A DNA stretch of 64,000 nucleotides, taken from contig NZ_CP121650.1 in the NCBI RefSeq assembly GCF_029714405.1, positions 4,097,001 through 4,161,000 of the forward strand, given 5' to 3'. Position 1 is the first letter of the stretch; the number at the start of each line of letters is the position of its first letter. The DNA comes from Bradyrhizobium sp. CB82. Lineage in GTDB: Bacteria > Pseudomonadota > Alphaproteobacteria > Rhizobiales > Xanthobacteraceae. This document shows positions 1 to 9,100 of the stretch, piece by piece. The notes beneath the pieces were generated by a model. It was not told where the DNA came from, made no database searches, and saw nothing but the letters and a program-made list of their open reading frames with translations. Both the position numbers and the translations under genes were made by a program.

Positions 1-491
1 TTCGGATCTGACATGACCCGACGATGAGATGCCACAGGCCATTGAACTTCTGAATGACGACGTTCATTTTGAGTATTCCCTACAGACTCTGCATTCCAGC
101 AAGGGCTGCTTGTCGCGGCAGTCTTGCGATTCACGATCGTGATCGCGGGCGCGAAATTCCCGACACGGCTCGCGCCCATGGTAAAACGACGGTGACTATT
201 GTTAGTCGCGCTGCTCAAGAGCGAAGTTCGCGCTGTGCATGCGTCGCTTTGGACTAGTCCGCGAGCATAAGAACCGCTCGCCCTCACTCAATTGTACGAG
301 TCTATGCAGAGGGCATAAGAAGGGATGGGCGGGCTATACGAAGGTATGCCAGCCTCGTTGCGGCACGCGGCCGCACGAACCGGTCCTTCATCACAGTCTC
401 TTGAGCGAAATCATTTTCCGGCCGCACGAAGAGGTCCTGAAACAAAGCGGCTCCATCCTTCGGGGCAGTCGAGCCCACAAAGGAGGGAGGA
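1..491. other. Leading stretch with no supported gene
   Basis: I see no reading frame here with a ribosome binding site and protein-like composition. The open frames are arginine/serine-rich and overlap one another, which is typical of chance frames in GC-rich DNA. The last bases (about 478-490) form the strong purine-rich ribosome binding site of the small gene starting at 492. Confidence 0.6.
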
Positions 492-650
492 ATGCGCCAA
501 CTGGTCTTCGCCGCCGCCTTGCTCGCGGTCGCCTCGGTAGGGTTTCACACTTTCATCTCGGCCTCGCTTGCCGCAGCTCGCGAGGCCAAGGCCGCAACGT
601 TTTCCGAACGCTTTGCCCCGGCGCTCCAGTTGACGGCGAAGCATCAGTGA
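492..650 (+). CDS. Small 52-aa secreted or membrane-anchored protein
   Basis: A 52-residue frame starts with ATG right after a very strong ribosome binding site (AAAGGAGGGAGG, ending at 490). Residues 3-30 are an uninterrupted hydrophobic stretch rich in Ala, Leu and Val that ends near an Ala-Ala-Ala-Arg sequence, like a signal peptide or one membrane anchor. The remaining 22 residues are charged. I do not recognise the family and assign no function. The start is supported by the ribosome binding site; the gene lies alone between a non-coding stretch and the convergent GFA gene. Confidence 0.5.
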   Translation: MRQLVFAAALLAVASVGFHTFISASLAAAREAKAATFSERFAPALQLTAKHQ

Positions 651-681
651 TGCGGCCCGTCGCGGGGTGAACCGGAGCAGT

Positions 682-1107
682 TCACACTCCGGGCGGAGGA
701 GATGGCGGCATCTTGGGAAACGTCGGCAGGCCCTCATGCATCAGGTGCCACGGCTGTGCCGACGATGTATAGAGATGCAGATCCGGCGTCAGGTCTGAAT
801 TGTGGTCGAGCGCGCCCAGCTTAATGGTCGCAAACGTTACTTTCGGTGACAGGCCCCATAGCGAAGTCCCGCAATCCGGACAGAAGCCGCGTCCGACGTC
901 CTCGCCGCTACCGCCCTTGCTGGAGTAGAGTTTTGCATCGCCCTTCGTGACTTCGAGGGCGGTTATCGGCGCGAGCGCGACGTAGTTTGGGCCGCCCCCG
1001 GAAGCTTTTTGACAGTCGGTGCAGTGGCAGACCCCGACACCCATTAGCGGCGCCGTGATCCTGAATCGGATCGCGCCACAAGCGCATCCCCCCGTACGTT
1101 CCGTCAT
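682..1107 (-). CDS. GFA family zinc protein (Gfa/Mss4-like fold)
   Basis: The 141-residue product has the cysteine pattern of the GFA family (glutathione-dependent formaldehyde-activating enzyme-like): CACG near residue 8, CHCTDC near residue 34 and CPDCGTSLW near residue 85, which together bind zinc. Family members are small cytoplasmic proteins; most have no proven substrate, so a formaldehyde/glutathione role is only a family label. The reading frame extends upstream to 1323, but the extension is low-complexity, and the ATG at 1107 has a purine-rich GGAGATGAGA upstream and leads straight into the first Cys motif. Confidence 0.85.
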   Translation of the reverse strand: MTERTGGCACGAIRFRITAPLMGVGVCHCTDCQKASGGGPNYVALAPITALEVTKGDAKLYSSKGGSGEDVGRGFCPDCGTSLWGLSPKVTFATIKLGALDHNSDLTPDLHLYTSSAQPWHLMHEGLPTFPKMPPSPPPGV

Positions 1108-1430
1108 CGTCGTCTCATCTCCGTTTTTCAGATGTCCCCCGGTGGTTGCCGGGCGCCCCCGGCGGCGCGAGCGACCATAGGTGAGCCCTGCTGCCAGCCT
1201 TCTGTCAGCAGGGCTGATATGAGGCGGCCAAAGACCCGCGGGCTCGCAAGGCTCAGGCTGTCGGTGCTCGAGAGCGCCATGTCTCGATTGGAGATCAAGG
1301 CGCCGCATTGTGACAACCGTCAAGGGGAAGGCGGCTTCAGGATGCTGTTCCTTCGAACGGAGACATGGGAAGTAGGAACGGTGATTCAGTGAGTTCGTTG
1401 GCCAATCATTGCCCCGTTGAAGGCACGACC

Positions 1431-1667
1431 GTGACCACGCGATACTATTTCGACATCAGGGACGGATCGGACCTCCAAGCAGACGAGGTCGGTCTGGAGC
1501 TGCCTTGCCAGAGAGCGGCCGAGATGGAAGCTGCCCGCACGTTGGCGGGAATGGCGCAAGACCATGCAACGTTGGATCGGCAGCGTAACATGGTGATCGA
1601 GGTTCGGACGGGCGCCGGTTCGATCTTTACCGCAGCCTTCATCCTCGAGAGCAACGAGAACGATTAG
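1431..1667 (+). CDS. DUF6894 family small protein
   Basis: A 78-residue protein beginning TTRYYFDIRDG. The YYF(D)IRDG start, the D-E-x-G-x-E-L segment around residue 20 and the later M-x-I-E-V-R strand are typical of DUF6894, small alpha/beta proteins very common in Bradyrhizobium. The function of the family is unknown to me. I prefer the GTG at 1431 because the homology begins there and GAAGG lies upstream; an ATG at 1365 in the same frame would add an unconvincing 22 residues. It ends convergently on the MgtC-like gene with a 4-base overlap. Confidence 0.7.
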   Translation: MTTRYYFDIRDGSDLQADEVGLELPCQRAAEMEAARTLAGMAQDHATLDRQRNMVIEVRTGAGSIFTAAFILESNEND

Positions 1668-2143
1668 GATTGTTCCGCATCATGCGGCTCGTTCTCGCCG
1701 CCGAGCACGCGGTGCAGCCAGTGCTCGGCGCGGTTGCCGACGATGAGGATCAGGAAGGCCAGCACAAACGCCGTGCCGACGATCAGCCACTCTCCGACGC
1801 CGCAGGCGATCCCGAGGCAGGCGGCGAGGAAGGTGCAGGCGGCGCTGGTCAGGCCTCGTACGCGAAACCGCCGGCTCTCGTGGACGATGACGCCGGCGCC
1901 GAGAAAGCCGATGCCGGTCAAAATGCCCTGGATGATGCGGCTTGCAGCGTCCGAGATCTTGCCAGGCTCGGCAAACTGGACCGCGAGCAGCACCACGGTC
2001 GCGGTCGACAGGCCGACGATGCCGAGCGTCTTCAGCCCGATCGGCTTGCCGTGCAGGTCGCGGTTCAAGCCGATTGCGCAGCCCGCCAGCGTGGCGGTAC
2101 CGAGCCGCAGCACGATCTCGGGCCAGTCGAGCGAGGCGATCAT
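1664..2143 (-). CDS. MgtC/SapB family inner-membrane protein
   Basis: This 159-residue protein has four hydrophobic segments and the MgtC/SapB signatures: a RxxxAGCAIGLNRDLHGKPIG-like block near residues 15-32 and the Gly-rich GILTGIGFLGAGVI block near residues 65-85. Family members sit in the inner membrane and are linked to Mg2+ limitation and acid tolerance, sometimes acting on F-ATP synthase. The start at 2143 overlaps the stop of the AhpD-like gene by 4 bases (ATGA), so the two are probably co-translated. Its 3' end overlaps the convergent DUF6894 gene. Confidence 0.85.
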   Translation of the reverse strand: MIASLDWPEIVLRLGTATLAGCAIGLNRDLHGKPIGLKTLGIVGLSTATVVLLAVQFAEPGKISDAASRIIQGILTGIGFLGAGVIVHESRRFRVRGLTSAACTFLAACLGIACGVGEWLIVGTAFVLAFLILIVGNRAEHWLHRVLGGENEPHDAEQS

Positions 2144-2721
2144 TGCTTCGGCAGGCGCCCCATCAGGTAAAACTCGTCGTTCGGTCGCATGCCCGTGAAG
2201 TTCGCGAGCCGGTTCGACAGCGCAAAGAATGCCGAGATCGCGGCGATGTCCCAGATGTCGTCGTCGCTGAAACCGTGAGGCGCGAGCGCGGCGAAATCCT
2301 CCTCGGAAACCCGCTGCGCGTCGGCTGACACTTTCATTGCGAAATCGAGCATCGCTTTCTGCCGCGGCGTGATGTCGGCCTTGCGGTAGTTCACCGCGAC
2401 CTGGTCGGCGATCTGCGGATTTTTGGCGCGGATGCGCAGGATCGCGCCGTGCGCGATCACGCAATACTGGCACTGGTTGGCGGCCGAGGTCGCCACCACG
2501 ATCATCTCGCGCTCGGCCTTGGTGAGGCCGGAGTCCTTCTCCATCAGCGCGTCATGGTAGGCGAAGAAGGCGCGGAACTCGTCGGGCCGGTAGGCCAGGG
2601 TGAGGAACACGTTCGGCACGAAGCCGCTCTTCTCTTGCACGGCGAGGAGGCGGGTGCGGATGTCCTCGGGCAGCGTGGCGAGGGCGGGAGCGGGGAAGCG
2701 TTGCGCGGCGGTTTTTGTCAT
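2140..2721 (-). CDS. Peroxidase-related carboxymuconolactone decarboxylase-like (AhpD fold) protein
   Basis: The 193-residue product carries the CMD/AhpD domain. The redox motif is CQYC followed by xxxH (ANQCQYCVIAHGA) near residue 87, the catalytic CxxC of peroxidase-related AhpD-like proteins, with the Glu/Lys-rich helix (LTKAEREMIV) before it. Proteins of this subfamily (about 190 aa) are thought to be alkylhydroperoxidase-like thiol enzymes; the physiological substrate is unknown. Two in-frame ATGs (2727, 2721) are possible starts. It is the first gene of a two-gene unit with the MgtC-like gene, overlapping by 4 bases. Confidence 0.85.
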   Translation of the reverse strand: MTKTAAQRFPAPALATLPEDIRTRLLAVQEKSGFVPNVFLTLAYRPDEFRAFFAYHDALMEKDSGLTKAEREMIVVATSAANQCQYCVIAHGAILRIRAKNPQIADQVAVNYRKADITPRQKAMLDFAMKVSADAQRVSEEDFAALAPHGFSDDDIWDIAAISAFFALSNRLANFTGMRPNDEFYLMGRLPKQ

Positions 2722-2825
2722 GTGCATGGATTCCGGCTTGGGGCCGGAAACCATAGTCGATGCGGGCGGTCTGCTCAATCTGTCAGGCCGAACTGGCCGC
2801 AACGAACGTGCGAGTTATGAGCGAC

Positions 2826-2912
2826 GCTCCATCCGCCGTCATTGGGAAAGCAATCCAGAATCCCTCCGCGGAAACACTCTGGATAGCTTCGCGGCGCTCG
2901 CAATGACGGTGT
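2826..2912. repeat. Intergenic palindromic repeat
   Basis: The stretch contains the phrase CAATCCAGAATC, then a short spacer, then ACTCTGGATAGCTTCGCGG and CGCTCGCAATGACGG. The CCAGA/TCTGG arms pair. Repeats of this wording are common between genes in Bradyrhizobium (established knowledge of the genus, from memory). It lies between the AhpD-like and HerA-like genes. Confidence 0.5.
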
Positions 2913-2927
2913 GGAGAAAGCGTGGCC

Positions 2928-4721
2928 TTACCGCAGCGGCTTCTTGAGCAGCGAGAAGCGGTCGGGATCGAGCCCCATCGATGGCTGGAGCATCGGAGCG
3001 TCGAGGCTGGAGAGCATTTTCGCAGGCGGCGCCGAGAACACCGGATCGTTCGGCACGTCGCGCTGCGAGGTGGCGCCGCGCCAGCGCTCGAGCACGGCGC
3101 CGACGAAATGCATGTCGTGACCGGCGGTGACCGAGGGAACGCTGCTGATGGTCGCTTCGCCGCGCGGCAATTGATGCGGCGGCACCTCCTTGAAGCGCAG
3201 TCGCGTCGGCAGCGCCACGCCTTCGCCGAACGCCAGCACCTCGCGGGTGCCGAGCGAGGGCACGAAAGAGAGCAGGTTGGCGGCGGCGTCCGACACCGCG
3301 GCGCGCAAGAGCGCCTGGTCGCGATCGTTGGCCAGGCGCATCGTGAACAGCGTGTTGCACTGGGAGATGATGGTGGCGTCGAGCTCGGCCGGACGCTGGG
3401 TGATGAGGCCGAGATAGACGCCGTATTTGCGGCCTTCCTTGGCGATGCGCGACACCGCCTTGCGGGTCGGCCCGAAACCGATGTTGCGGTCGGCGGATGC
3501 ATAGCGGTGCGCCTCCTCGCAGACGAACAGCAGCGGCGAGACGCCGTCGCTCCACAGGCCGAAATCGAAGGCCATCCGGCAGAGCACCGAGACGACGGAA
3601 TCGATGACCTCGGCCGGGAAACCGGCGAGCTGCATGACCGTCATCGGCTTGCCGTTGGCGGGCAGGCGGAACAGATGACTGATTACCTCCGCCATGGTGT
3701 CCCCGCCCACATTCGCATTGTCGAACATGAAGGCGTAGCGTGGATCGTTGCGCACTGCCTCGATACGCGAGATCAGCTTGTGATAAACGATACGCGAGGA
3801 GCGGTTTTCCAGCTTGCCCATGCGCTCGTCGATCAGCGAGATCAGATCGACCAGGCGGTACGGCACCGGCGTGTCGACGGTGAAGCCGACCTGCTTGGGA
3901 TCGATACGCTTGAGGCCGATGCGGTCGGCGTTCTGATACTGCGTGTACACGCCCTTGGCGATCGGGATGACTTCCGCGAGGATGTCGAGCTCTTCGGGTA
4001 CGCCAGGCCGGCCGCCGAACAGCACGTCGACGATTTCCTCGAAATTGAACAGCCAGAACGGCAGCTTCAGGTTTCGCGGGTTGAGCACCAGCGCGTGGTC
4101 GCCGAAGCAGCGGCCATATTCGTTGTGGACGTCGAGCAGGAAGATGCGCAGGTTCGGGCGCGCCTTGAGGATCTCGTTGAGCAGCAGCGACACGCCGGTC
4201 GATTTGCCGACGCCGGTCGAGCCGAGCACCGCAAAATGCTTGGAGAGCATTTCCTCGACGTCGACATAGGCGACGACGGAACGGTCCTGTTGCAGGAAGC
4301 CGACGTTGATCTGGTCCGATCCCGTCGGCGCGTAGATCGTGCGCAGCTCCTGGCTGGTGATCAGGTCGACTGCATCGCCGATGGTCGGATAGTTGGTGAC
4401 GCCGCGCTGGAATTTCGCCTTGTCGCTGGCGTTGAGGATCTCGCCGAGCAGGTCGACGGAGGCAATGGCGATATAGGTATCGGAATGCCCCAGGTTCTCG
4501 CAGGAGACCTCTGTGATCATGGCGACGATGATCGAGCTGGCGCAGCGGATGCTGACGAAGCGCCCGACGGTGGCGCGCACTTCCGAAATCGGCATCCGGC
4601 CTTCCGCCAAAAGCCCGACCCGGGCGAGCGATCCGCGTACCGAAATCACGCGTCCAAAGGATGTCACGATGATGAACCTGGCAACGACAAGGATTTGTTC
4701 GCAACTATGCGCAGCCGTCAC
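2928..4721 (-). CDS. HerA-like ATPase (DUF87 family)
   Basis: A 597-residue ATPase. Walker A is GSTGVGKST near residue 168, and the Walker B-type strand is LLFVCEEAH near residue 395. The N-terminal 100 residues are a beta-rich HAS-barrel-like domain (TSFGRVISVRGS), and the late R-x-x-D-Q segment (LANDRDQALL) fits the HerA/FtsK hexameric motor class. HerA-type proteins translocate DNA, usually with a NurA nuclease; many bacterial DUF87 proteins act alone and their role is unclear. I see no nurA here. Translation may begin at GTG 4667, where the conserved sequence starts, rather than at ATG 4721. Confidence 0.8.
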   Translation of the reverse strand: MTAAHSCEQILVVARFIIVTSFGRVISVRGSLARVGLLAEGRMPISEVRATVGRFVSIRCASSIIVAMITEVSCENLGHSDTYIAIASVDLLGEILNASDKAKFQRGVTNYPTIGDAVDLITSQELRTIYAPTGSDQINVGFLQQDRSVVAYVDVEEMLSKHFAVLGSTGVGKSTGVSLLLNEILKARPNLRIFLLDVHNEYGRCFGDHALVLNPRNLKLPFWLFNFEEIVDVLFGGRPGVPEELDILAEVIPIAKGVYTQYQNADRIGLKRIDPKQVGFTVDTPVPYRLVDLISLIDERMGKLENRSSRIVYHKLISRIEAVRNDPRYAFMFDNANVGGDTMAEVISHLFRLPANGKPMTVMQLAGFPAEVIDSVVSVLCRMAFDFGLWSDGVSPLLFVCEEAHRYASADRNIGFGPTRKAVSRIAKEGRKYGVYLGLITQRPAELDATIISQCNTLFTMRLANDRDQALLRAAVSDAAANLLSFVPSLGTREVLAFGEGVALPTRLRFKEVPPHQLPRGEATISSVPSVTAGHDMHFVGAVLERWRGATSQRDVPNDPVFSAPPAKMLSSLDAPMLQPSMGLDPDRFSLLKKPLR

Positions 4722-4983
4722 TGCACAAACGGTTAAATGCGAGGCGCCGTCGCTTTGTTAAATCTGCGACAATTCGGCCGGGAGATTTGTTCCCAGTTGG
4801 AACTTGTTGCGGAAATCGGCCGGGAATACGCTGTTTCCGTGCAACGGGCATCAGACGTCTTTACCCAGTCTTTACCATGCCGGCAGCCGGTCCCTGAAAC
4901 GCGCGGAGCTAGTTTGCCACTTGCGGAGATGCCTGCGCTCAGGGCGAAACCCTAAGAGCGAGTTGAAGAGTTTGTTGACTAGA

Positions 4984-5017
4984 CCTAATCATTTGTACAT
5001 TGGTACAAATGATTAGG
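4984..5017. promoter_or_regulatory. Perfect 15-bp inverted repeat operator upstream of the dioxygenase
   Basis: Two 15-bp arms (CCTAATCATTTGTAC and its exact complement) are separated by ATTG. The core TTTGTAC-N4-GTACAAA (4992-5009) recurs at 25676-25693 in front of the TetR gene. In both places a TTGAC box begins exactly 17 bases before the core (4975 and 25659). I infer a TetR-family operator overlapping the promoter of the ring-cleavage gene. The stretch 4722-5111 holds no other gene I can support. Confidence 0.75.
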
Positions 5018-5111
5018 AACCGTCAACTCATGCGCTTGCGGCGCTCGCGTCCGCGCTCGGTGCCGGATATTGCGATCCCGCGAGGCGGATCACCGTCATG
5101 CCATGGAGGAA

Positions 5112-6083
5112 ATGATGCAGCCCGAACCGATCCTCGATCTCGCCCATCTCGGTCACATGGAGCTGCTGACGCCGAAACCGGACGAGAGCCTGAAATTCTT
5201 CGTCGACGTCATGGGCATGACCGTCAGCGGACGACAAGGCGAGTCGGTCTATTTGCGCGGCTGGGATGACTATGAGCGCTATTCGCTGAAGCTCACGGCG
5301 TCGAAGACCTCGGGCATGGGTCACATGGCGCTGCGCGCGCGCAGCCAGCAGGCGCTGGAGCGGCGCGTCGCCGCGCTCAAGGGATCCGGCTTCGACATCG
5401 GCTGGATCGACGGTGACATGGGGCAGGGGCCGACCTTCCGCTGCCGCGATCCCGACGGCCACATCGTCGAGCTCTATTACGAGACCGAATGGTATCAGGC
5501 TCCGCCCGAGCTGAAGCCTGCGCTGAAGAACCAGGCGCAGCGTTTTCCCGCGCGCGGCGTCAACGTGCGCCGCCTCGACCATCTCAACTGCCTCGCGGTC
5601 GATATCAAGGCCAATCGCGAGTTCTTCGAGAACTATCTCGGCTGCCGCCTGACCGAGCAGATCGTGCTCAACGACGGACGCGAAGCCGCGATGTGGCTGA
5701 CGATGTCGAACAAGAGCTACGATTTTGCCTATTCGCTCGACCACTCCGGCGTGCCCGGCCGCTTCCACCACGTCACCTACGCGCTCGACAGCCGAGAGGA
5801 GATCTTGCGCGCTGCCGACATCTTCCTTGAGAACGGCGTCTATATCGAGACCGGCCCGCACAAGCATGCGATCCAGCAGACCTTCTTCCTCTACGTCTAT
5901 GAGCCCGGCGGCAATCGCGTCGAAGTCGCCAATGCCGGTGCGCGCCTCATCCTCGCACCCGACTGGAAGCCGATCGTATGGACGGAAGAGGAGCGCAAGA
6001 AGGGCCAGGCGTGGGGCCTGAGGACGATCGAGTCCTTCCACACCCACGGCACGCCGCCGGTCGACATCAAGAAGCACGCCTAA
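5112..6083 (+). CDS. VOC-family extradiol ring-cleavage dioxygenase (catechol 2,3-dioxygenase type)
   Basis: The 323-residue protein has two vicinal-oxygen-chelate modules. The second carries the likely Fe(II) ligands of type I extradiol dioxygenases: His in RLDHLN (about residue 155), His in FHHVTYALDS (about residue 220) and Glu in NRVEVANAG (about residue 277). These enzymes cleave catecholic rings next to the diol. The substrate cannot be read from the sequence. Start: in-frame ATGs at 5103, 5112 and 5115; GGAGGA at 5105-5110 favours 5112 or 5115. The upstream operator links it to the TetR regulator at 25.7 kb and so perhaps to the lower pathway operon there. Confidence 0.85.
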   Translation: MMQPEPILDLAHLGHMELLTPKPDESLKFFVDVMGMTVSGRQGESVYLRGWDDYERYSLKLTASKTSGMGHMALRARSQQALERRVAALKGSGFDIGWIDGDMGQGPTFRCRDPDGHIVELYYETEWYQAPPELKPALKNQAQRFPARGVNVRRLDHLNCLAVDIKANREFFENYLGCRLTEQIVLNDGREAAMWLTMSNKSYDFAYSLDHSGVPGRFHHVTYALDSREEILRAADIFLENGVYIETGPHKHAIQQTFFLYVYEPGGNRVEVANAGARLILAPDWKPIVWTEEERKKGQAWGLRTIESFHTHGTPPVDIKKHA

Positions 6084-6123
6084 AGCGTGATGAAATCAGG
6101 CTCGGCTGGCGATCCCGGGGATC

Positions 6124-6146
6124 ACCTCTCCCCAGCGGGGAGAGGT
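6124..6146. terminator. Hairpin between convergent genes
   Basis: Perfect 10-bp arms (ACCTCTCCCC / GGGGAGAGGT) with an AGC loop lie between the convergent dioxygenase and nicB genes. The position suits a bidirectional terminator, although no clear U-tract follows on either strand. The same wording is also a common intergenic repeat in this genus. Confidence 0.5.
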
Positions 6147-6193
6147 ATTCTGAGTTCTCTGCTTACATCGATTCGACCAAAGCTCATCCTGCC

Positions 6194-9100
6194 TTAGTTT
6201 GCAGATGTGCGGACGCGGGCGATCGTTTCCCTGATGCCGGTCCACGCCGGCTTGTCCGGCGCGAACTGCTTGCGCAGGAAGGTGACGAGCTCCTCGACCT
6301 GCGCATCGCTCATGCTGTGTTTGAACGCGGGCATGTAGCCGAGGTCGCTTGATGCGGGCTCGGTGATGCCGTGCAGGATGACCTGCACGAGATTATCCGG
6401 CGTTGCGCCGTGCAGATTGCTGTTGAGCGCGAGCGACGGACGGCTGCCGAACAGCGCCAGGCCGCCGACCTCGTGACAGACGGCGCACGCGCCCTGGTAG
6501 AGCCGCGCGCCGGTCGAGGAAGCGATGGTGACTTGCGTGGCGCTCTCGAGCCTGGCGGCGAGCGCGTCCTGCGCTTGGCCGTTCGTCGCGGTGTCGTTGA
6601 ACGAGCCGAGATAGACCGCCATCGCGCGGATGTCGTGATCGGGCAGACTCGCAAGGTCCCGCACGATGGGCGCCATCGGGCCCGCCGCGACGCCGTGGAA
6701 GCGCGAATGGCCGGTGCGCAAATAGGCGTAAAGCTCGTCTTCGCTCCAGGGAATCGGCGCGCGCGACAGCGAGGTCAGCGCCGGCGCCTCCCAGCCCTCG
6801 GCAAAGCCGCCGGCAAGATAGGCATTGCGCTGCTCGGCGCCGAGCGCGTTGCGGGGCGAATGGCAGGCGCTGCAATGGCCGAGTCCGTCGACGAGATAGG
6901 CGCCCCGATTCCACTGCTCGGATTTGGCCGAATCCGGCTTGAACTCGCCGGTCTGGTGGAACAACGCATTCCAGCCCGCAAGCAGCGGCCGGAGATTGAA
7001 CGGGAAGGCGAGTGAGTTCGACGGCGCCGTCGCGTGTACCGCAGGCTGCGCCATCAGATAGGCGTACAGCGCCTGCATGTCGGCGTCGCTCGTCTTCGCA
7101 AAATGCGTGTAGGGGAATGCGGGGTAGAGCTGCCGGCCGTCGCGATGCAGTCCCTCGCGCATCGCGCGCTCGAAGGCGGGATAGGACCAGGCGCCGATGC
7201 CGGTGTCGATGTCGGGCGTGATGTTGGTGCTGTAGATCGTGCCGAACGGCGTTTCCAGCCCACGACCACCGGCGTTCAGCGCGCCGCCGACGGTCGTGTG
7301 GCACTCCGCGCAATTGCCAAGGGCAGCCAATTGCCGGCCGCGGGCGATCGTCGCCGCCGAATAGACGGACGCATCGGGCCGCCCGATCGGCGCGATGGCG
7401 CGGCCCGGCACCAGGGCGGCGCCGATGCCGATCGCGGCCGTGCAGAGCGCGGCCATCGTTGCGAAGATGCCGGCGCGCTTCGCAAACGGGTTTGTCCAGG
7501 AACGGGTCGGGACGGCCACCGGCGCAGGTAACGCCTCAGCCTCGGTCGGCACGTCGCTACGCAAACCCGTGAGGATGCGCTCCGGCGTGAACGGCGGCTC
7601 GCGGAAGCGCACGCCGGTGGCATCGAAGATCGCATTCGCGATCGCCGCAGCGCTCGGCACCGAGGCGGACTCGCCGACGCCGAGCGGCGGCTGGTCCTGA
7701 CGCGGCAGCATCAGCACGTCGATCTTGGGCACGTCGGGAAAGGGGATGATGGGGTAGGCGCCCCATTCGCGCGCCGCCACCGCCCCGCGCTCGAACGAGA
7801 CCTCCTCCATCAGCGCCCGGCTGGTCGACTGGATCACGTTGCCCTGGATCTGGTGGCGCACGCCGTCCGGATTGATCATCAATCCGGAATCCTGGCCGGC
7901 GACGACGCGGGTGACGCTGACATCGCCGGTCATCTTGTTGACGGCTACGTCGGTGATCCAGGCCGACCACGCCGCGCCATAGCCGGGAAACTTGCTATGC
8001 ACATAGAGCGCATAGGCGAAGCCGCGCCCGTGCACGATCTCGCCGTCCTTGTCCTGCCGCGCCGGCCGCGGCGTCCAGCCCGCGCGCTCGGCGACCGCAT
8101 TGACGAGATCGACCGCGCGCTGATCCCTGAGATAGCGCAGGCGATATTCGATCGGATCGACGCCGGCCTCGGTCGCGAGCTCGTCGATATAGGATTCATG
8201 CGCAAAAGTGTTAGGCAGCGACGAGACGCCGCGAAACCAGGAGGCGCGCACGATCGGCGCCATGTCGTGGGCGACGACACGCATGTGGTCGTAATCGTAG
8301 GGCGGAATGGCGGTGCGGTCGCCCATCTGAAGCACGTCGGGCTCGGGCGAGATCCGGCCGGTGAGAAGCAGCGCGAGTGTCGGCGCAGCGTTCGAGGGAT
8401 AGCGCGTGGCGAGATCGTAACCGGCGACGCCCCCGTCGGCGTTCAACCCGCCATTGACGTCGATGAGCTGGGCGGCGCCCTTCGGCTCCCAGGCGTGCTC
8501 CTGCTCCCGCGTCAGTTGCACCCGCACGGGCCGTCCGACCGCGCGCGAGAGCAGCAGTGCATCCGCGGTGACGTCATCGGCGCAGTTGCGGCCGTAGCAA
8601 CCGGCGGCCTCCAGCCGGATCACCTCGATTTCGGTCTCGGGCCGCTCGATCAGCAAGGCAAGGTCGGTGCGCAGGATGTGCGGATTCTGCGTGCCGGACC
8701 ACACTCTGATTGCGGCGTCCTGATAGTCGGCGACGGCGCAGGACGGGCCGATCGAAGCGTGCATCTGGTAGGGCCAGACGTAAGTGCGCTGCATCGGCTT
8801 GGCGGCGCCGGCGATCGCCGCGGTCACGTCGCCCTTGTCGATCAGCGTGCGCGGCGTCGACGGGTTGGCGCGCAGCGCAGTCTCGAGATCGGCGAGATCG
8901 GGCAGGGCGGGTGTTGGCTTCCAGCTCACCTTGAGCTGGCTTGCGGCCAGAATCGCATTCTCCTCGCGCTCGGCGACGACGCCGACGAAGTCGCCGATGC
9001 GCACCACGCCGACGAGGCCGGGAACGTCGCGCACCGAGGACTCGTCCACCGCGATCAGGCTGGTCCCCACGAACGGTCCCGCATCGACGCCGGCATAGGG

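Noticed and set aside
2922..4736. Very long plus-strand open frame opposite the HerA-like gene
   Set aside because: It is the mirror of the ATPase gene in GC-rich DNA; the product is low-complexity and Arg/Ala/His-rich, and the minus-strand protein has clear Walker motifs.
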